A DNA stretch of 64,000 nucleotides from NCBI RefSeq assembly GCF_030410045.1, contig NZ_JAUFRA010000005.1, positions 434,001-498,000 on the forward strand, in the 5' to 3' direction. The DNA comes from Marivivens donghaensis. GTDB lineage: Bacteria; Pseudomonadota; Alphaproteobacteria; Rhodobacterales; Rhodobacteraceae. Under the pieces are notes generated by a model that had not been told where the DNA came from, made no database searches, and saw nothing but the letters and a program-made list of their open reading frames with translations. Position 1 is the first letter of the stretch, and every line of letters starts with the position of its first letter. The position numbers were made by a program, and so were the translations under genes. Shown piece after piece: positions 8,543 through 16,849 of this stretch.

Positions 8543-9933
8543 TAGGCCGACTTCATCAGACCTGCGGCCTTCACTTTTTCATAGGCTTCATCGAGCGACT
8601 TGCGGGCACGCGCGATCAGCTCGTCCACTTCATCACGGGTGATAACCAGCGGCGGAGCGATGATCATACGGTCACCAACGTGACGCATGATCAGGTCGTT
8701 ACCAAAGCAGCATTCGCGGGTCATGAAACCAACGGTGCCCGGTGCAGCTTCGAACGGCTTGCGGCTGCCTTTTTCAGGAACCAGCGCGAGCGACGCCATC
8801 ATGCCAACGATCTTGGTTTCACCAACAAACGGGTGATCGCCAAGGCTGTGCCACTTCTCTGCCAGATACGGTGCGATATCGTTCTTTACGTAATCAACGA
8901 GGTTCAGTTCCTCCATGATACGCAAGTTTTCCAGCGCAACCGCACAGGCCACAGGGTGACCCGAGTAGGTGTAGCCGTGGTTGAACTCAACGCTATCAAT
9001 CGCCGCCGCAACTTTGTCGTTCACAATCGACGCCGCGATCGGAATATAGCCCGAGGACAGGCCTTTTGCGGTGGTGATGATGTCAGGCTTGGTGCCCATG
9101 GCTTGGAAGCCGAACCATTCACCCGTGCGGCCAAAGCCACAGATCACTTCGTCAGAGATGAACAGGATACCGTATTTATCAACGATACGCTGGATTTCTG
9201 GCCAGTAGGTTTCAGGCGCAACGATCACGCCGCCCGCACCCTGCACAGGTTCACCGATAAAGGCCGCGACCTTTTCCGGACCGATTTCTAGGATCGCCTC
9301 TTCGAGTTCACGTGCACGAGCGAGACCGAATTCTTCGGGCGACATGTCGCCGCCTTCGGTCCACCAGTTTGGCTGGTTGATGTGGTGAATGCCTGGGATG
9401 ATACCGCCCTGCTTGTGCATGCCCGCCATACCGCCGAGGCTCATGCCAGCCATGGTCGAGCCGTGGTAGCCGTTCTTACGACCGATCACGACCTGACGAT
9501 CAGGTTCACCTTTCGCCTGCCAGTATGCACGGACCATACGCAAGTTGGTGTCGTTCGCCTCAGAACCCGAGGACGCAAAGAACACGTGGTTCAAATCACC
9601 CGGTGCGATTTCAGCGAGCTTATTGGCAAGCTGGATAACCGGCACGTGCGTGGTCATGAAAAAGGTGTTGTAATACGGCAGTTCCTGCATTTGCTTTGCC
9701 GCAACTTCGGCAAGGCTGTCGTGGCCGTAGCCGATGTTCACACACCACAGACCCGACATCGCGTCGAGGATACGGTGGTTTTCGCTGTCGGTCAGCCACA
9801 CGCCTTCGGCGCGGGTGACAACGCGGGCGCCGCGCTTTGCCAGAACATCACCGTTGGTAAACGGGTGCATGTGGTGAGCGGAATCGAGCGCCTGAAGCTC
9901 TGCTGTGGGGGTTTGGGTGCTGATCATATTCAT
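8542..9933 (-). CDS. Class III PLP aminotransferase (putrescine/omega-amino acid:pyruvate type)
   Basis: 463 residues from the ATG at 9933, which has AGGAG about 9 bases upstream; the longer frame to 9978 lacks a ribosome site. Fold type I class III features are clear: SGLWCVNIGYGH, the FASSGSEANDTNLRMVR phosphate loop, FISDEVICGFGRTGEWFG with the cofactor Asp, and TTAKGLSSGYIPIAA carrying the Schiff-base Lys. Sequences of this type (SpuC-like) transfer the amino group of putrescine or similar amines to pyruvate. The gene leads the operon with the PuuB-like oxidase and is divergent from potF, so a role in putrescine breakdown is the best inference. Beta-alanine or other omega-amino acids are alternatives. 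Confidence 0.88.
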   Translation of the reverse strand: MNMISTQTPTAELQALDSAHHMHPFTNGDVLAKRGARVVTRAEGVWLTDSENHRILDAMSGLWCVNIGYGHDSLAEVAAKQMQELPYYNTFFMTTHVPVIQLANKLAEIAPGDLNHVFFASSGSEANDTNLRMVRAYWQAKGEPDRQVVIGRKNGYHGSTMAGMSLGGMAGMHKQGGIIPGIHHINQPNWWTEGGDMSPEEFGLARARELEEAILEIGPEKVAAFIGEPVQGAGGVIVAPETYWPEIQRIVDKYGILFISDEVICGFGRTGEWFGFQAMGTKPDIITTAKGLSSGYIPIAASIVNDKVAAAIDSVEFNHGYTYSGHPVACAVALENLRIMEELNLVDYVKNDIAPYLAEKWHSLGDHPFVGETKIVGMMASLALVPEKGSRKPFEAAPGTVGFMTRECCFGNDLIMRHVGDRMIIAPPLVITRDEVDELIARARKSLDEAYEKVKAAGLMKSA

Positions 9934-10042
9934 GAGGGCGCTCCTTTCGGCGCGAAACGCGCGCAGGGTTGAGGGCAAAGGTTACACGCAATTTCTGCGT
10001 TCTGCGGCAGGATAGAAATACGGCTCCGCCCCGTCAAGCAAG

Positions 10043-10052
10043 TTTGATCAAA
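10043..10052. promoter_or_regulatory. TTTGATCAAA palindrome, aminotransferase side
   Basis: A perfect 10-base palindrome about 110 bases upstream of the aminotransferase start. It is identical to the one at 10345-10354. Candidate operator for the GntR regulator encoded at 6391-7041 (inference). Confidence 0.5.
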
Positions 10053-10344
10053 TTCCACACCCACATGACCCACTCTGGGCCGTAGAATCGTCTTTGGACG
10101 TCATCCGAAGCAGGGTCTAATCGCTAGGCCGCGCACCCAAAGCCCACTCGACCCCCAAGATTTGCCCAACTGCTAAGCATCCAGATCAACTGGCCTTTCT
10201 TTCTTTGATCAATAAACGCCTTATTTTTGACCAGAGACAGTCCGCATAGCAAAACATTTACGCAGCCCCGCTTGTTTTTTGCCCTCAGTCGTGGCGGGAT
10301 GATTTTACCCCCTGCGACACAGAAAGGTTGCAATGTAGGCTACT

Positions 10345-10354
10345 TTTGATCAAA
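10345..10354. promoter_or_regulatory. TTTGATCAAA palindrome, potF side
   Basis: A perfect 10-base palindrome whose right edge is 46 bases before the potF start codon, a position where a bound repressor would block the promoter or early transcript. Same sequence as 10043-10052. Candidate operator (inference). Confidence 0.5.
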
Positions 10355-10400
10355 TTGGGGAAAAAGGTCCGAATGGGCCACCAACTCGGGAGAAAGAAAT

Positions 10401-11486
10401 ATGACAAAAACCTGGTTGCCGATGACGGCTGCAATTGCGCTCGTCGCTGGCTCTGCGATGGCAGAAGAGGTGCGCGTTTATAACTGGTCGGACTACATCG
10501 ACGAGGCGCTCTTGGAAAAGTTCGAAGCCGAAACTGGCTATGACCTGATCTACGACGTGTTCGACTCGAACGAAGTTCTTGAGACCAAAATGCTGGCTGG
10601 TGGTTCGGGCTACGACGTCGTTGTGCCGACAGGTACCTTCCTTCAGCGTCAGATCGTAGCTGGCGCGTTCCAGCCGCTCGACATGTCGAAACTGCCGAAC
10701 GCTGGCAATCTGTGGGACGTGATCAAAGATCGCACCGCGCAGTATGACCCCGGCAACGCCTATTCGATCAACTACATGTGGGGCACCACTGGTATCGGCG
10801 TAAACACTGGCAAAGTGGCTGAGCTTCTGGGCGACGACGCACCGATCAACAGCCTCGAGCTGGTATTCAACCCAGCCAACATGGAAAAGCTGGCTGAGTG
10901 CGGCGTTCACTTCCTTGACGCGCCAACTGAAATGGTTCCGGCAGCTCTCGCCTATGCGGGCCTCGACCCAGACGCCAAAGACGCTGACTCGCTCGCAAAA
11001 GCCGAAGAAGTGCTGATGGCGGTTCGTCCGTACATCCAGAAGTTCCACTCTTCGGAATACATCAACGCTCTGGCAAACGGTGAAATCTGCGTAGCCTTCG
11101 GTTGGTCGGGCGACATCCTTCAGGCACGTGACCGCGCAGCAGAAGCTGAAAACGGCGTCGAAGTTGCGTATAACGCTCCGACTGAGGGCGCTCTGATGTG
11201 GTTCGACCAAATGGCGATCCCTGTGGATGCTCCGAACCCAGAAGGCGCACATGCATTCCTGAACTTCATCATGGATGCGCAGAATATGGCTGATGCGTCG
11301 AACTACGTTTACTACGCAAACGGTAACAAAGCGTCCCAAGAGCTGCTGATCGAAGACGTGATCGGCGACACTGCGATTTACCCTGACGAAGCAACGCTGG
11401 AAAACCTCTACACCGTGACCCCGTTCGGTCCGGCAGAGCAGCGTCTGCTGACCCGTCTGTGGACCCGCGTTAAATCCGGCGTCTAA
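10401..11486 (+). CDS. potF: Putrescine/polyamine-binding periplasmic protein
   Basis: 361 residues with a cleavable signal peptide (hydrophobic residues 6-20, cleavage after AMA). The mature start EEVRVYNWSDYIDEALLEKF is the classic PotD/PotF beginning, where Trp and Ser-Asp help bind the polyamine amine. Further family blocks are YDVVVPTGTFLQRQ, NYMWGTTGIGVN and GEICVAFGWSGDI. It is the substrate receptor for the PotGHI transporter encoded next. A GGGAGAAAG ribosome site precedes the ATG. Codon choice is strongly skewed to GCT/GCA/GTT/CGT relative to neighbours, as in highly expressed genes. A strong hairpin follows the stop, so much of the transcription probably ends there. Confidence 0.93.
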   Translation: MTKTWLPMTAAIALVAGSAMAEEVRVYNWSDYIDEALLEKFEAETGYDLIYDVFDSNEVLETKMLAGGSGYDVVVPTGTFLQRQIVAGAFQPLDMSKLPNAGNLWDVIKDRTAQYDPGNAYSINYMWGTTGIGVNTGKVAELLGDDAPINSLELVFNPANMEKLAECGVHFLDAPTEMVPAALAYAGLDPDAKDADSLAKAEEVLMAVRPYIQKFHSSEYINALANGEICVAFGWSGDILQARDRAAEAENGVEVAYNAPTEGALMWFDQMAIPVDAPNPEGAHAFLNFIMDAQNMADASNYVYYANGNKASQELLIEDVIGDTAIYPDEATLENLYTVTPFGPAEQRLLTRLWTRVKSGV

Positions 11487-11500
11487 TCGCGCCTGACCAG

Positions 11501-11531
11501 CCCCGCGCCGTTTTTATCGGCGCGGGGATTT
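11501..11531 (+). terminator. Hairpin between potF and potG (partial terminator)
   Basis: A perfect 10-base GC-rich stem, CCCCGCGCCG at 11501-11510 and CGGCGCGGGG at 11518-11527, with a 7-base T-rich loop, followed by ATTTTCATTTTA. It lies within the pot operon 15 bases after the potF stop, and probably ends or attenuates transcription and protects the potF message. This would give more binding protein than transporter. Confidence 0.75.
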
Positions 11532-11555
11532 TCATTTTATGCCGGAGTTCATTTG

Positions 11556-12707
11556 ATGGCTCAGTCCCCTCGCCCGTCCAGTAATCCAACCAATGTTTTT
11601 GCACCTTGGAATGACCCAAACGCCAAACCATTGATCCAGTTTAAGAACGTGACGAAAAGGTTCGGGGATTTCACTGCCGTTGATGACCTGACAATCGACA
11701 TTTACGAACGCGAATTCTTTGCGCTTTTGGGCCCGTCTGGCTGCGGCAAAACCACGTTGATGCGGATGCTCGCTGGCTTTGAGAGCCCGACAGAGGGCAG
11801 CATTCTTCTAGGTGGTCAGGACATCGTTCCCGTGCCCCCGAACAAACGCCCCGTAAACATGATGTTCCAGAGCTACGCGCTCTTCCCGCACCTGACCGTA
11901 TGGGACAACATCGCCTTTGGTCTGCGCCGTGATGGGCTGGGCAAGGATGCAATCAACGATCGCGTCAAAGAGATGCTGCGACTAACGCGCCTCGACAAAT
12001 TCGCGAAACGCAAACCGCACCAGATTTCTGGCGGTCAGAGACAGCGTGTGGCCCTTGCCCGCTCTCTGGCGAAAGCACCGAAACTGCTGCTGCTCGACGA
12101 ACCGCTGGGCGCATTGGACAAGAAACTGCGCAACGAGACGCAGTTCGAACTGATGGACATTCAGGAAAAGACGGGGACCACTTTTGTCATCGTGACCCAC
12201 GACCAAGAAGAGGCGATGACCGTTGCCTCCCGCGTTGCGGTCATGGACCACGGTAAGATGGTTCAGGTCGACACGCCCGCTGGCATTTATGAAGCGCCGA
12301 ATAGCGTTTACGTGGCGGACTTTATCGGTGATGTGAACCTGATCGAAGGCAACGCTAAGGTCGAAGGCAACACCGTTACGATCCATTTCGCCGAATGTGC
12401 TGCACCCATCACTGCGGTCTGCGAACGCCCCATCGCGGATGGTCAACGCGTGTCCTATGCGATCCGTCCTGAAAAGATCTCTGTGAACCGTGAACCGCTC
12501 GACGATCGTGCGAACCACGTCAAAGGCAAGATCGAGGACATCGGCTACCTCGGCAACGTGTCGACCTATCACGTCCGCCTGCCCTCTGGTGAACTGGTCA
12601 GCGCCTTGATGACCAACTCGCGCCGCCTCGCCCGCCGTGATTTCACATGGGAAGACGAGGTATGGCTTAGCTGGACGGACACCGCTGGTGTCGTCCTGAC
12701 GGAGTGA
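11556..12707 (+). CDS. potG: Polyamine ABC transporter ATP-binding protein
   Basis: 383 residues from the ATG at 11556; a TTG three bases earlier is less likely. All ABC ATPase motifs are present: Walker A GPSGCGKTT, Q-loop MFQSYALFPH, signature ISGGQRQRVALARSL, Walker B LLLLDEPLGALD and switch His in VTHDQEEAM. The C-terminal part (from about residue 250) is a TOBE domain (ADFIGDVNLIEG), typical of PotA/PotG. It energises putrescine import through PotH and PotI. It follows potF after a 69-base spacer containing a hairpin. Confidence 0.93.
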   Translation: MAQSPRPSSNPTNVFAPWNDPNAKPLIQFKNVTKRFGDFTAVDDLTIDIYEREFFALLGPSGCGKTTLMRMLAGFESPTEGSILLGGQDIVPVPPNKRPVNMMFQSYALFPHLTVWDNIAFGLRRDGLGKDAINDRVKEMLRLTRLDKFAKRKPHQISGGQRQRVALARSLAKAPKLLLLDEPLGALDKKLRNETQFELMDIQEKTGTTFVIVTHDQEEAMTVASRVAVMDHGKMVQVDTPAGIYEAPNSVYVADFIGDVNLIEGNAKVEGNTVTIHFAECAAPITAVCERPIADGQRVSYAIRPEKISVNREPLDDRANHVKGKIEDIGYLGNVSTYHVRLPSGELVSALMTNSRRLARRDFTWEDEVWLSWTDTAGVVLTE

Positions 12708-12712
12708 GCGGC

Positions 12713-13609
12713 ATGAACCTACGCCGCCTCATCGTCATTGGAATTCCGTTCACGTGGTTGCTTTTGTTCTTCCTCGTGCCCTTCGTGATCGTGATCAAGA
12801 TCTCGCTCTCTGATCCCGCCATCGCGATCCCGCCCTATTCGCCCACCTTGGAATTGTCTGGGGGCTTGGCGGGGCTCAAGGCGTTCTTTAGCCAGTTGGA
12901 TTTCGAGAACTTCACCTTCCTGACGCTCGACCCGCTCTATTACACGGCCTATCTGTCCTCGCTCAAGATCGCCTCGATCTCGACCCTGCTGACGCTCGCC
13001 GTGGCCTTCCCAATGGCTTACGGCATGGCCCGTGCGCCAGAGGAATGGCGCGCCACGTTGATGATGCTCGTGATCCTGCCGTTTTGGACCTCCTTCCTGA
13101 TCCGCGTGTATTCGTGGATGGGAATTTTGGGCAAAGAAGGCTTCTTGAACATGATCCTTCTGTGGCTCGGCATCATCGACGAACCACTGACGATCCTGAA
13201 CACGAACACCGCGGTTTATATCGGTATCGTCTACACTTACCTGCCGTTCATGATCCTGCCGATCTATTCGACTCTAGAAAAACTGGACCTCTCACTGATC
13301 GAAGCGGCAGAGGACCTCGGCTGCACGCGCACCTCTGCCTTCTGGCTCGTCACGGTGCCGCTTTCTGTTCCGGGTGTGGTTGCTGGGTGTTTCCTCGTCT
13401 TTATCCCTGCCTTGGGTGAGTTCGTGATCCCGTCCCTCTTGGGCGGCTCGGACACGCTGATGATCGGTAAGGTTTTGTGGGAAGAGTTCTTCTCGAACCG
13501 TGACTGGCCTGTGGCCTCTGCGGTGGCTGTGATCCTGCTCGCGATCCTGATCATCCCGATCATTCTGTTCCAGCGGAACCAACAAAAGCAGTTGGAGGGC
13601 GACCAATGA
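12713..13609 (+). CDS. potH: Polyamine ABC transporter permease PotH
   Basis: 298 residues from the ATG at 12713, which has GGAG 8 bases upstream; a GTG at 12704 overlapping the potG stop would add three residues and is less likely. About six membrane helices are visible, with the PotB/PotH pattern of an N-terminal helix (LLLFFLVPFVIVIKISLS). The EAA loop reads EAAEDLGCTRTSAFWLVTVP and contacts the ATPase. It forms the channel together with PotI. The stop overlaps the potI start by four bases. Confidence 0.92.
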   Translation: MNLRRLIVIGIPFTWLLLFFLVPFVIVIKISLSDPAIAIPPYSPTLELSGGLAGLKAFFSQLDFENFTFLTLDPLYYTAYLSSLKIASISTLLTLAVAFPMAYGMARAPEEWRATLMMLVILPFWTSFLIRVYSWMGILGKEGFLNMILLWLGIIDEPLTILNTNTAVYIGIVYTYLPFMILPIYSTLEKLDLSLIEAAEDLGCTRTSAFWLVTVPLSVPGVVAGCFLVFIPALGEFVIPSLLGGSDTLMIGKVLWEEFFSNRDWPVASAVAVILLAILIIPIILFQRNQQKQLEGDQ

Positions 13610-14415
13610 AAAAGCTGAGCTGGTTCAACCTGACCACCCTCACCCTCGGGTTCGCCTTCCTTTACATCCCGATGATCGTGCTGATCGTCTATTCGTTCAA
13701 CGGCGGGCGTCTGGTGACGGTTTGGGCGGGGTTCTCGACCAAATGGTATGGCACACTGTTCCATAACGAGGCGTTCCTTGATGCCGCTTGGGTGACGATC
13801 CGCGTGGCCGTTGCAACGGCAACGCTTGCAACAATCCTTGGCACGCTGGCAGGGTATGTGCTGGTGCGCGGCGGACGGTTCTGGGGTCGCACGCTGTTTT
13901 CTGGGATGGCCTATGCGCCGCTCGTGATGCCTGACGTGATCCTTGGTCTGTCGCTCTTGCTGCTGTTCAAGGTGATGTTCGGCAGCATGGGCATGACCAC
14001 GATCATCCTCGCGCACACGACCTTTGCGATGTGCTATGTGTCGGTCGTCGTCTCTTCGCGCCTTTTGTCCTTTGACAAATCATTGGAAGAGGCCGCATCG
14101 GACCTCGGCGCGACGCCGTTCGACACGTTCATGTCGGTCACGCTGCCGATCATTTTTCCCGCGGTTCTGTCTGGCTGGCTCTTGGCCTTTACCTTGTCGC
14201 TCGACGATCTGGTGATTGCGTCCTTTGTGACGGGTCCCGGTGCAACGACCCTCCCGATCAAAATCTACTCGGCCGTGCGTTTGGGCGTTTCGCCCGAGAT
14301 CAACGCCCTTTCGACCATCATGATCGGGATCGTGACCGTTGGCGTTCTAACTGCATCGTTGCTCAACAAACGCAAAGTTGTTCAGCGCCTCAAGGACGAA
14401 AAAGCCGCGAATTAA
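13606..14415 (+). CDS. potI: Polyamine ABC transporter permease PotI
   Basis: 269 residues, about six membrane helices. The N-terminus FLYIPMIVLIVYSFNGGR and the EAA loop EEAASDLGATPFDTFMSV followed by SLDDLVIASFVTGPG are hallmark PotC/PotI sequences. The start ATG overlaps the potH stop (ATGA). The gene is the last of potFGHI and ends in a 4-base convergent overlap (TTAA) with the DUF2478 gene, leaving no room for an intrinsic terminator. Confidence 0.92.
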   Translation: MKKLSWFNLTTLTLGFAFLYIPMIVLIVYSFNGGRLVTVWAGFSTKWYGTLFHNEAFLDAAWVTIRVAVATATLATILGTLAGYVLVRGGRFWGRTLFSGMAYAPLVMPDVILGLSLLLLFKVMFGSMGMTTIILAHTTFAMCYVSVVVSSRLLSFDKSLEEAASDLGATPFDTFMSVTLPIIFPAVLSGWLLAFTLSLDDLVIASFVTGPGATTLPIKIYSAVRLGVSPEINALSTIMIGIVTVGVLTASLLNKRKVVQRLKDEKAAN

Positions 14416-14918
14416 GCGAGTTCAGCGACCGTGCGGCGAGCCCAATCAAGGATCGCCGCCGGATCGTTGGGCAGTTCCTCGCCCAATCCTTCTGTAAAGG
14501 CGTGGAACGCAGGCAAGGTTTCATCACGAACAGCCAAAAGGACGGGAATACCCGCCGCCAGTGCCGCACCGATCACAGGACGGAACCCGCGCCCCTCGGC
14601 CTCTTGTTTGCCGAACTTATTCGCCAAGAGTAGCTCTGCCCCATCGAGCGAAGCCTCAACCAGCCCCACAGCCTCTTCCAATGCGGTCGGGTCCAGTCGA
14701 CACCCCGATGACAAGGCGCCAAGGTTCTGGCTGATGCGGATCACCCTCCCTGACGGGATCATATGCAGGTCCATGTGATAAGGGCTTCCGTCCTGCGGAT
14801 CATCGTTGATCTGGCAGGCCCCCGCGACCACGACGCCCTCTGCCCGCAACTGGCGTATCGCCTCTGTCAGCGTTGGGTTTGCGGTGCTGGTTTTGGACGC
14901 GATTACGTAGCCTAACAT
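14412..14918 (-). CDS. DUF2478 protein (molybdenum-associated, NTPase-like)
   Basis: 168 residues from the ATG at 14918, preceded by AGAGGG; the longer frame to 14993 would run into the divergent mobA start. Family features seen are a Ser/Thr-rich N-terminal loop (YVIASKTSTANPTL), RISQNLGALSSGCRLDP, and LLLANKFGKQEAEGRGFRP. DUF2478 proteins are recalled as neighbours of molybdate transport or molybdenum cofactor genes and as related to THEP1-type nucleotide phosphatases. Here it is divergent from mobA with only 62 bases between the two starts, which supports a molybdenum role. The reaction is unknown. Confidence 0.75.
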   Translation of the reverse strand: MLGYVIASKTSTANPTLTEAIRQLRAEGVVVAGACQINDDPQDGSPYHMDLHMIPSGRVIRISQNLGALSSGCRLDPTALEEAVGLVEASLDGAELLLANKFGKQEAEGRGFRPVIGAALAAGIPVLLAVRDETLPAFHAFTEGLGEELPNDPAAILDWARRTVAELA

Positions 14919-14980
14919 TATGCCCTCTTGTGCAAGTCGCACCACGATGACAGCCTGAGCCGCGAAAGAAAAGGGACGCA

Positions 14981-15538
14981 ATGCAGCAAACACCAGTCAT
15001 GATCCTTGCAGGCGGTCAGGCCACCCGAATGGGCGGCGGCGATAAGCCCCTGATGCTGTGGCGGGATCGCCCTTTGATCGAGTGGCTGCTGGAGGATCTA
15101 CGCAAACACTCCCCCAAAATAGCGATCAACGCGAATGGGGACCCGCAGCGGTTCGCGACATATTGGCTGCCAGTGGTTCCTGATGAGCTACCAGATTGCG
15201 GCCCGCTCTCTGGTATTTTGACTGCGATGGAATGGGCTGCGACCTCTGGATTTTCGCATGTCGGGGTGATTGCGGGAGATACCGTTTCGCTACCCGATGA
15301 CCTTTTGGAGCGTTTGGGCACTGGACCGTCCTACGCCGCCTCGCTGGTCAACTACGAATGGCGCGCCCATCCTACGGTCGGTGTCTGGCCCGTCGATCTG
15401 GCCGCGGGATTACGTGATTACCTTCTGTCTGGGGAACGCCGCGTCATGGGCTGGGCTAAATATGTGGGCGCAACCGAGGTGCGGTTTGACGGCGACGTCT
15501 TCCGCAATTTCAACACGCCAGAGGACCTAAAGGGCTAG
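14981..15538 (+). CDS. mobA: Molybdenum cofactor guanylyltransferase
   Basis: 185 residues, somewhat short but complete. The N-terminal nucleotide-binding signature MILAGGQATRMGGGDKPLM (residues 7-25) is diagnostic of MobA. DCGPLSGILTAMEWA and VIAGDTVSLP (the metal-binding Asp) follow, and the C-terminus FRNFNTPEDL is the usual family ending. MobA transfers GMP to molybdopterin to make the MGD form used by DMSO-reductase-type enzymes. It is divergent from the DUF2478 gene and ends in a 4-base convergent overlap (CTAG) with the TusA-like gene. Confidence 0.92.
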   Translation: MQQTPVMILAGGQATRMGGGDKPLMLWRDRPLIEWLLEDLRKHSPKIAINANGDPQRFATYWLPVVPDELPDCGPLSGILTAMEWAATSGFSHVGVIAGDTVSLPDDLLERLGTGPSYAASLVNYEWRAHPTVGVWPVDLAAGLRDYLLSGERRVMGWAKYVGATEVRFDGDVFRNFNTPEDLKG

Positions 15539-15759
15539 CCCCTTCGGATCAGATAGGCCTGCCCGCGGTCGACCTCTTCCATACCGAGAAACTCATGCCC
15601 CGCCTCGCGACAAAACACGGGCATGTCAATCTGCGCCATCGCGTCGGATGCGAGAATACGCAGCACTTGCCCCTCTGCCATCGACGCTAGAACTTTCCGC
15701 GCCTTCAGGACAGGCAGGGGACATAGCAGCCCAATGGCGTCGACCTCAACGTCAGCCAT
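15535..15759 (-). CDS. TusA/SirA-like sulfur-carrier protein
   Basis: 74 residues from the ATG at 15759, which matches the family start (VDAIGLLCPLPVLKARK). The CPxP motif with the persulfide-carrying Cys lies at residues 12-15. MPVFCREAGHEFLGMEE and YLIRRG complete the two-layer alpha/beta fold. These proteins shuttle sulfane sulfur, for example to tRNA thiolation or to molybdenum cofactor enzymes; the latter fits its nearness to mobA but is only inference. The ATG overlaps the stop of the upstream DUF475 gene by 8 bases. Confidence 0.85.
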   Translation of the reverse strand: MADVEVDAIGLLCPLPVLKARKVLASMAEGQVLRILASDAMAQIDMPVFCREAGHEFLGMEEVDRGQAYLIRRG

Positions 15760-16798
15760 GGAGCTTACGATCCCGCAAAGACGCCACGAAGGATGCGCCG
15801 ATGAGGGCCGCACCGATCAAGCCCGTGACAGCTTCGGGCACATGGAATTCGACGTGTAAGAACATCACCACGGCCAAAACAAGGATCGACCAGAATGCCC
15901 CGTTTTCGAGGTAACGATATTCGTTCAACGTGCCTTTCTCGACCAACATGACCGTCATCGACCGCACATACATCGCGCCGATCCCAAGGCCTATGGCGAT
16001 GATGAACAGGTTTTGCGTCAGCGCAAACGCACCGATCACACCGTCAAAACTGAACGAGGCATCGAGCACTTCAAGGTAAAGGAACGCCCCCAAACCTGCC
16101 TGCCCAATAGCACGACCCGCCTTTTGTGCGTCCAGATAATGGCCGAGCACATCGACCAGCAGAAACGTCAGCAGACCCCAGATCGCCGATTGTAGAAACG
16201 CGCGGCCTGTCACTGGATCAAAGAGGTTCGACACAAGCGTGATCACCCCGATCACAATCGTCACCACCAACAGTTTCGCGCCTGACATGCGGCACATCAT
16301 CCGTTCCACACCAGGCAGCCAATGTACGGTCTTTTCTGGGTCAAAAAAGTAAGAAAGCGCGACCATCAACAGAAACGTCCCGCCAAAGGCGCTGATCGGA
16401 ACCCGCGCACCGTCCATGATCGCGGCGTAGCGGTCAGGATGCGCCCAAGCGAGCTCTACCGCCGCCCATGGCCCGATCTTGGCCGCGATACACACGACGG
16501 CCAGCGGGAAAATGATCCGCATCCCAAAGACAGCGATCAGAATACCCCATGTCAGAAACCGCCGCTGCCAAACTGCGGTCATCTCACGCAGTTTGTTCGC
16601 GTTCACGATCGCATTGTCGAATGAGAGCGAAATTTCCAGAACCGACAGCACAGTCGTGATGAACAGCACGTTCAACATACCCGCCACGGTGCCAAAGATG
16701 CTCCACCCCAAAACCAAACTGAGGATAAGACCGCCAGCGGTCACAGCGAAAGCCAGCGTGAAATAACGCAACGCAGGTTTCGAACACGGTTCTGCCAA
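15752..16798 (-). CDS. DUF475 integral membrane protein (TerC-like superfamily)
   Basis: 348 residues with about eight to nine hydrophobic helices. LSVLEISLSFDNAIVNANKL (about residues 50-69) and EVLDASFSFDGVIGAF (about 245-260) are the paired, internally repeated acidic motifs of this family and resemble the metal-ligand motifs of TerC-type carriers. A role in metal ion or tellurite-related transport is suggested by this superfamily relation but is not established. The start is the ATG at 16798. Downstream it overlaps the TusA-like gene, so the two share a transcript. Confidence 0.82.
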   Translation of the reverse strand: MAEPCSKPALRYFTLAFAVTAGGLILSLVLGWSIFGTVAGMLNVLFITTVLSVLEISLSFDNAIVNANKLREMTAVWQRRFLTWGILIAVFGMRIIFPLAVVCIAAKIGPWAAVELAWAHPDRYAAIMDGARVPISAFGGTFLLMVALSYFFDPEKTVHWLPGVERMMCRMSGAKLLVVTIVIGVITLVSNLFDPVTGRAFLQSAIWGLLTFLLVDVLGHYLDAQKAGRAIGQAGLGAFLYLEVLDASFSFDGVIGAFALTQNLFIIAIGLGIGAMYVRSMTVMLVEKGTLNEYRYLENGAFWSILVLAVVMFLHVEFHVPEAVTGLIGAALIGASFVASLRDRKLHG

Positions 16799-16811
16799 TT
16801 CAGACCACCAT

Positions 16812-16843
16812 AAAAAAGGACCGCCGCCCGATGGGGGCGGCGA
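16812..16843 (-). terminator. Rho-independent terminator after ubiK
   Basis: Read on the minus strand, a GC-rich stem (CGCCGCCC at 16822-16829 paired with GGGCGGCG at 16835-16842 on the plus strand) is followed by a T-tract (plus-strand A run at 16812-16817). It ends transcription of ubiK before the DUF475 gene. Confidence 0.75.
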
Positions 16844-16849
16844 CGGTGA

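Larger units (their letters stand above)
9934..10400. promoter_or_regulatory. Divergent control region of the polyamine locus (467 bases without a gene)
   Basis: This is the longest gene-free stretch in the window. It is clearly more AT-rich than the flanking genes and separates the aminotransferase (minus strand) from potF (plus strand). It holds two perfect TTTGATCAAA palindromes (10043-10052 and 10345-10354) and a 9-of-10 copy (TTTGATCAAT, 10204-10213). A possible short reading frame on the minus strand at 10124-10333 has no recognisable features and is not called. No terminator or RNA gene was recognised. Promoters for both operons must lie here, but I could not pick clear -35/-10 boxes. 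Confidence 0.7.

Noticed and set aside
10124..10333. A 69-codon open frame on the minus strand in the aminotransferase/potF spacer
   Set aside because: No ribosome site, no recognisable composition, and it covers one of the operator-like repeats; treated as regulatory DNA.
10350..11339. A 329-codon open frame antisense to potF
   Set aside because: Rich in Cys, Val and His, lacking any family motif; potF on the other strand is unambiguous.
10401..11486. potF considered as recently acquired because of its codon use
   Set aside because: The same bias appears in xylF, both genes are receptors in intact operons, and the preferred codons are those of highly expressed genes.
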